Shown one piece after another: positions 58,421 to 64,000 of a stretch of DNA of 64,000 nucleotides. Source of the DNA: Elephas maximus indicus (lineage: Eukaryota > Chordata > Mammalia > Proboscidea > Elephantidae); NCBI RefSeq assembly GCF_024166365.1, contig NC_064839.1:16230878-16294877 (forward strand). Reading direction: 5' to 3'. How positions within the stretch are numbered: position 1 is the first letter of the stretch; the number at the start of each line of letters is the position of its first letter. Made by a program: the position numbers and the translations under genes. The notes beneath the pieces were generated by a model. It was given only the letters and a program-made list of their open reading frames with translations. It was not told the origin of the DNA and did not search any database.

Positions 58421-58605
58421 ATGTGTGTGACTGAAGATATGCACAGCAAAACATATAACAATTTCTACAGTTCAGTGACACTGGTTACATTCTTCAAGTT
58501 GTGCCACCTTTCTTGACATCTTTTTCTGAATTGTCTTACTATCATCAACACAAACTCACTGCCCTCTAAACTTCTCACCTAACCTTTCGACTTGCTGTTG
58601 TCATT

Positions 58606-59182
<577 letters not shown>

Positions 59183-59194
59183 TTAGGAGAACAC

Positions 59195-59756
59195 AATGCA
59201 CAATGCAGACATTCTTTTCTAATTAAGCTAAATTATTATTTGGCTTAAAGATGACTTCAGGGGATAGTTTCAGTTTAAGTTTTAAAGATTTCCTCAGGGC
59301 AATAGTTTCAGAGGGTCCTCCAGCCTCGATAGCTCCAGAAAGTCTGGATTCCATGAAAATTTCCAGTTCTGTTCCAGATTATTCCCCCTTTTGGTCAGGA
59401 TTCTTCTACAGAATCTTTGGTCAAATCATTCAGTAATGAAAGCCTGGCACCATCCAGCTCTTCTGGTGTTCTGGCAAAGGAGGCAGTTGTTCACATGTTC
59501 TAGTTCCTCCTCCAACTCCTGACCCTCCTTCTTCCTCTGCTGCTGCTCCAGGCAAATACAGACCAATTGTTGTACCTCGGATGGCCACTCACAAACTTTT
59601 AAGATGCCAGGTACGACACAGAGAAGTATGAGGTAGAACAGAAGCATTAAAATCAGTATTAGGCCAATTGATTGGAATGTCCCATGAAAGCATGACCCTA
59701 AACCTCCAAACCAAATGAGGTGTTTGGTTGTACATAGGCAGTATCAGCAACTGCCT
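59195..59756 (-). repeat. L1 3' UTR in reverse orientation
   Basis: CATCCAGCTCTTCTGGTGTT, GATGGCCACTCACAAACTTT and ATGTCCCATGAAAGCATGAC are the reverse of 6560-6860. The RPL23A retrocopy lies just to the left, in sequence that probably belongs to the same element. Confidence 0.7.
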
Positions 59757-59822
59757 TTATATATACATATATACACACATACGTATACATATATACATAC
59801 ATACACATAAATATATATAAAA
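59757..59822. repeat. (TA/CATA)n microsatellite
   Basis: Alternating TATATACATA and CATACATA units of about 65 bp at the junction between two L1 fragments. Confidence 0.85.
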
Positions 59823-59829
59823 CACATTT

Positions 59830-60420
59830 ATCTATTCTACCTTTTTCAGATGTGTAGCTCAGTGATATCAACTGTATTAATCATGTTGTAGAACCATCTC
59901 TCTTAATCGATGCAAAATTTCCCTTTACCAGAAACAGAAACTCACTACTTCCCAATGGCTCCTCTGCCCCGCTCCCTCCCATCCCTGATAACCGCTAATA
60001 AAATTTGGTGTCTACATATTTGCCTACTCTTATCACTTCATAGAAGTGAGATCATATAATATTTCTCCTTTTGTGGTTGACTTATTTCATTCAGCATAAT
60101 GTCAAGGTTCATCCATATTGCAGTATTCACCGGGACTTCATTTCTCTTTATGGCTGAGTAGGATTCCATTGCATGTATGCACATTTTATTTATCCATTCA
60201 TTCTCTGATGGACTTTTGGGTTGTTTTCACCTTTTGGCTATTGTGAATAGTGTTGCAGTGAGATGTAGATATGTCCATTTGTATAGCTGTTTTTAAGTCC
60301 CTTGGGTATATACCTAGAAGTAGAGTTGGTGGGTCATACAGTAATTATATATTTCATTTTTGATTGTTGGTCATTTGATTATTCTCCTTGGTGAAATATC
60401 TACTCAAGTCCATTCAAAAT
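59830..60420 (-). repeat. L1 fragment in reverse orientation
   Basis: GATATCAACTGTATTAATCA, CCCATCCCTGATAACCGCTA, TTCAGCATAATGTCAAGGTT and TATTGTGAATAGTGTTGCAG follow the L1 reverse order. It abuts an L1 in the opposite orientation at about 60422. Confidence 0.7.
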
Positions 60421-60769
60421 TATATTAAAAAAAAAACTACGAAGCAGTTTTTAAAAAGTCAATTTAAAAAATCTTTAACAGACAATACGCGAGGAGATGT
60501 GAACAGCTAATACCACATGAAAGGGTGCTCAACATTTTTATCATCAGAGAAATGCAAATTAAAACCACGGTGAGATGCCACTCTACCCCTCCCCACGACT
60601 AAAATCAAAAAGACCATAATACGAAGTGTTGGTGGGGTAGTGGAAGAACCAGAGCTCCCACACATTAATGATGGGAGTGTACACTGGTACAACCACTCTG
60701 GCAACTCGAGTAGAAACTATCGGCACTATGTTGTTCTAAAGGTAAATATGTATGCCCTATGACCACTCT

Positions 60770-61230
60770 GGCAGTCTGAATCCCCCAGGCGCCCCTTGGA
60801 AACCCAATGGGGCAATTCTACTCCGTCCTATAGGGTTACTATGAGTCAGAATCGACTGAACGGCAGTGGTTTTTTTTTTGGTATGGCCACTCTTGGAGCC
60901 CTCATGGCCTAATGATTAAGAGCTCAGCTGGTAACCAAACGGTCAGCAGTTTAAATCCACCAGCCACTCCTTGGAAACCCAATGGGGCAATTCTACTCCG
61001 TCCTATAGGGTTACTATGAGTCAGAATCGACTGAACGGCAGTGGTTTTTTTTTTGGTATGGCCACTCTTGGAGCCCTCATGGCCTAATGATTAAGAGCTC
61101 AGCTGGTAACCAAACGGTCAGCAGTTTAAATCCACCAGCCACTCCTTGGAAACCCTATAGGGCAGTTCTACCCTGCCCTATAGGGTCTCTGTGAGTTGGA
61201 ACCGACTGGACAGCACCTAATAACAACAAC
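60770..61230 (+). repeat. Three AfroSINE-type SINEs in tandem, with a 175-bp perfect duplication
   Basis: The first copy lacks its head; the second begins GGAGCCCTCATGGCCTAATG at 60895; the third begins with the same words at 61070 and has a different tail ending in (CAA)n. By eye 60794-60968 and 60969-61143 are identical, including a T10 run. TGACCACTCT occurs before the block (60759) and after it (61232), the duplication of the original insertion. Confidence 0.88.
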
Positions 61231-61361
61231 ATGACCACTCTTGGGTGTATACTCAATAAAAAAGACTGGCTTATGCCCATCAAAAGACATGTACGAGAAT
61301 GTTCATAGTGTATATCATAATAGCCAAAACCTGGAAACAACTCAATGTCCACCAAGAGTAG

Positions 61362-61904
61362 TGAGACGGACAGCCAAATGGACGGCCGCAAGATAGCGGC
61401 CGGGGAGGACTAACCCACCTGTTTTGATTTCCTCTTTCTAGTTCTAGGGGAAACTGTGAGAGTGAAAAATAAGGGGCTGGGGAGAATACCTACCGGACAG
61501 AATCAGTCTGAATGCCCGTGCAAGTGCAGAGCGTACGCATGCGCAGAGAGCCTCAACTTGTCCTCTCAGGTGTCGCCAACGGTTGGGGGGGGCGCTGGGA
61601 GGAGCTAAGCCACCATCTTCACCCCCGGCATCTTGTGACTCCCGAACCCCAGTGCGACTGCGTCAACCCAATGATGAAGTTGTACACCAATCCTGATGGA
61701 TCACGTTCTTGAACACGCCCCGAAGAAGAGCCCCTGCTCTGTTTTCCTCCCCGTATAAGACCCTGTGCCTGCCTATTGGGCAGCCATCTTGGCGACACAG
61801 GTCCCAGTGTGCTCTTTTTCTTGGCCAACCAAATGAAGTTTTCTTCTTTGGCTTTCACTCTTGTCTCAGTTTCGCGCCAACCAAGACCTGGAAGACCCGT
61901 AACG
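61362..61904 (+). mobile_element. Solo LTR of a gammaretrovirus-like endogenous retrovirus
   Basis: A 543-bp element beginning TGAGACGGACAGCC and ending ACCCGTAACG (a terminal CA changed to CG). GTAG lies directly on each side (61358-61361 and 61905-61908); a 4-bp duplication is usual for gammaretrovirus-like elements. A TATA box (TATAAGA at 61754) followed by CCATCTTGGCG-type sequence fits the U3/R border. It has unusually many CpG for this window. No viral genes are present, so two LTRs have recombined to one. It splits an L1 at CCACCAAGA and AGTGTTT. Confidence 0.85.
61754..61760 (+). promoter_or_regulatory. TATA box of the solo LTR
   Basis: TATAAGA about 150 bp before the LTR 3' end, with CAGCCATCTTGG following about 25-35 bases later. 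This is the expected position for the U3 promoter; activity is unknown. Confidence 0.5.
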
Positions 61905-62324
61905 GTAGAGTGTTTAAATAGTGGTTTATCCATCAGTGGAATACAGTGGAGAAAAAAGCTTTTGCTATACACAAAACATGGATGAATCTCACAGACATCA
62001 CAATGAGTCTTCGAAGCCAGGCACAAAAGATATGTACTATATTATAAGAAATTCCTAACAGGTAAAACTAATGTATGGTGATAGAGATTAAAATAGGAGT
62101 TACCTTTGTCAAAGGAATTTCAGAGGTGCTAAAATACCGTATATCTCAATTGGGGTGTTGGACGTAGTATGTATACATAAGTAAAAAATTGAGCCATGCA
62201 CCAAAGGTTTGTGTAGTTTATGTAAGTTATACCTCAATATAAAAGAAAGATACATGGAAGAGTTGGATTCTCCCCATTGCCCTTCCCCTCTCATACCACA
62301 CAGAGAAGCCTAGGTGTCCTGACA

Positions 62325-62353
62325 CCCCCCCAACCCCCCCAGCCCCCCCTCCC
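62325..62353 (-). other. G-quadruplex-type motif
   Basis: The + strand has runs of C7, C7, C6 and C3 separated by one or two bases, so the minus strand has four G-runs with very short loops. Confidence 0.6.
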
Positions 62354-62439
62354 AGTACTATGGAAATATTTGAATCAGATACAGTCATTGGCTAAATGGT
62401 AGATTTTTGCATCTCTGGTGACTTCCTGTTTCTCTTAAA

Positions 62440-62760
62440 AGTTTGGTCCTTCCTAGCCTGCGTTGCATGATCTGGTCTCTGGGGAACTCCCCTAGCCTTC
62501 CCTCAGTTCGTAAAATCAGCCAAATCCCTTCTTGCCTTCAGGGCCTTTGCACAGGCAGCTCCTTTCACCTCGGGGCTTCTTCCTGGACTAATTGCTTGTT
62601 ATTCTTCAGATGTCAATTTAAACACATGGCGAAATGAGTTTCTTTATGTCACCTTCTGCCTTGGTTCTTTGGAAAAGCATCTTGAGAGACTTTTTTCCCT
62701 TAAGCCCTGAGGAGTTAACCTTTTTCCTAATTTTCTACCTCAGGGTTTGTGACTTTTGTG
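62440..62760 (+). repeat. L2-type LINE fragment
   Basis: TTCAGGGCCTTTGCACAGGC with AGCTCCTTTCACC, then TTGTTATTCTTCAGATGTCA and GTCACCTTCTGCC follow an L2 3' region. Diverged. Confidence 0.55.
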
Positions 62761-62814
62761 ACTTTTGATTGACATTTCTTGGGTAAGCTATAAACAACTT
62801 GTTGTTTGATACTT

Positions 62815-63790
62815 TTTGTCTGGCCCTAGGCTGCAGCCTGCCCTGTGATTGGTCTATTTTATGCACCTTGTAGGGATTGGTCAATATATTTATGCTAATC
62901 AAGTGACTATACCCTACTATGCAAATGAAGTATCTGTGGCCTACCAGGAGGGGATAGGTCAGTTCATGTCCTTGATGGGAGGGTCAAGCATTGAAATTGA
63001 ACAGGAGTTTGCTTATATATGCAGCCAACCCCACAGAGAGAGGTTAGGCAGAAGAAGAAGGAATAAAATAGGAAAGGCAGGAGAGGCAAGAACAGAAAAG
63101 CAGAGAGAGAAGGAGGCAAGAAATCTCCTAAAAGACCTATAACACGGGTTATGGACTGTAACATCGAAGACACCAATAGGCCTGGAAGGGGCCCTGTGAA
63201 AGAGTTGATGGCGACAGCAGAAACCTGCTGCTAGGGGTGCAGCTAAGAGATCTGAACAAAGCTGCTATGCCAGCTATGAGCTAGGTCACTCAGCAGTGGA
63301 GAGGCCAACAGCAGGAAGGCTGAAGACAGACCTACAAAGCTGAGAAGGGGTGTATACAGCCAAAAGGAGGCCTGTCCTCAGGGGGCCAAGAGGAGGCCTG
63401 CAGAACTGAGAAGGGCCTGCTTGCTTGCACATTTGAGAGGAGCTGAGAGGGCTGTCCTGAAGAAGGAAGAGAATATGCTCTCCACTTTGAGGAACCTTCC
63501 AGACTTTGCCTACATGCTTCCTGATCCTGAGTTGTAGTCTGTTGATCCTGATCCCAAGTTGTTCCTTATTACTTCCATAATAAGCTACTTAACTGTAAGT
63601 ATGGTCTGTGAGTTTTGTGTAGCCATTGCCGTGAATTATTAAACCCAGCAGAGAAATAGTGCCACGGGAGGGATAGCTGGTGTCAGGATTGGTAAAAAGG
63701 TTGGAGAATGGAGATATGTCTGATCTCCACGTCATGGGAATCAGCTTTAGGCCGATGCCAGTCATTATTCCTCCTGAAGTTAGATGGGTT
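62815..63790 (+). mobile_element. ERV-type LTR family A copy 3, longest
   Basis: It has the U3-type part with ATTGG boxes (62845, 62876) and TATATATGC at 63015, a purine-rich middle (AGGCAGAAGAAGAAGGAATA), GTAAGTATGGTCTGTGAGTT, TATTAAACCCAGCAGAGAAA and TGTCAGGATTGGTAAAAAGG. It links the promoter blocks seen at 50530 with the end blocks seen at 2300 and 53105, showing that they are one family. The left end is uncertain. Confidence 0.62.
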
Positions 63791-64000
63791 CTGATGCTAC
63801 TACTACCACTTTACAGTTGCATTTTCAGAGATACCTTCTGGGACCTTCCAGAATGTGTTAAGGTCTCCTTGCAAAAGACTTGTAACACTCTATACTTTTT
63901 CATCACTGAAGCATATACTGATTGTCCTTATATTTGTTGTTTATCTTTGTCATTTTTGTTTGTTCAAGTCCGCCTCCCCTACCACGTGAGTGCAAGGATC
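63791..64000. other. Window end, no recognised feature
   Basis: Short unassigned intergenic sequence, possibly L1-like near 63900. Confidence 0.3.

Larger units (their letters stand above)
60425..62250 (+). repeat. L1 fragment, split by SINEs and a solo LTR
   Basis: GCTCAACATTTTTATCATCA with GAGAAATGCAAATTAAAACC, AATGATGGGAGTGTACACTG, GAATGTTCATAGTGTATATC, AACCTGGAAACAACTCAATG, then after the LTR ATCCATCAGTGGAATACAGT and ACATGGATGAATCTCACAGA. This is the L1 ORF2 3' region. Confidence 0.75.

Noticed and set aside
61380..61800. CpG-rich block as the promoter of the next host gene
   Set aside because: It is fully inside a solo LTR with its own terminal duplication, so it is retroviral and not a host CpG island.

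Overview
This window is nuclear DNA of a placental mammal, almost certainly an afrotherian and most likely a paenungulate such as elephant. Two observations support that: about two dozen tRNA-derived SINEs of the AfroSINE type (heads with Pol III box A and box B, tails ending in a block shared with a LINE), and an RTE/Bov-B-like LINE of the sort known from afrotherian genomes. The species cannot be fixed from the sequence alone.

The one host gene seen is LSM14A (RAP55, Scd6 family), on the + strand. The window opens inside intron 1. Coding exons 2 to 9 lie at 20258-20421, 22123-22255, 27085-27207, 29557-29733, 30025-30090, 34399-34581, 34707-34878 and 36790-37021. Two alternative C-terminal exons follow, at 41934 (ending KTTAFGP) and 42929 (ending KDNKVAA). 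All introns are GT-AG, phases agree throughout, and the frame is open, so the gene looks intact. The 3' UTR ends near 43.8 kb with AATAAA at 43780; a further pair of signals near 45.03 kb may mark a longer form. LSM14A is an RNA-binding P-body protein (translational repression and mRNA decay with DDX6, 4E-T and EDC4). The LSm second half, DFDF box, FFD box, TFG box and two RGG tracts are all recognisable.

The rest is transposon-dominated. Intron 1 (1-20257) holds nested L1s, an L2 interrupted by a MaLR-type LTR, an ERV LTR, SINEs, and a 2.7-kb RTE element with endonuclease and reverse-transcriptase remnants broken by frameshifts (13480-16193). Intron 6 carries an antisense L1 5' end (30692-32569: promoter/5' UTR plus the start of ORF1) bounded by a candidate target-site duplication. 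Intron 8 carries an antisense L1 that stops only about 60 bases before exon 9. The 3' UTR contains a small inverted-repeat DNA transposon (MITE).

Downstream (44-64 kb) I see no further host gene. It holds SINEs, L1 pieces, several LTRs (including a well-bounded solo LTR with a 4-bp duplication), an almost intact RPL23A processed pseudogene with one stop, and a perfect 175-bp tandem duplication of SINE sequence.

I found no new gene system. The most interesting items are the two LSM14A last exons with a very long polypyrimidine tract before the first, transposon sequence close to or inside functional parts of the gene, and the RTE/SINE shared tail.
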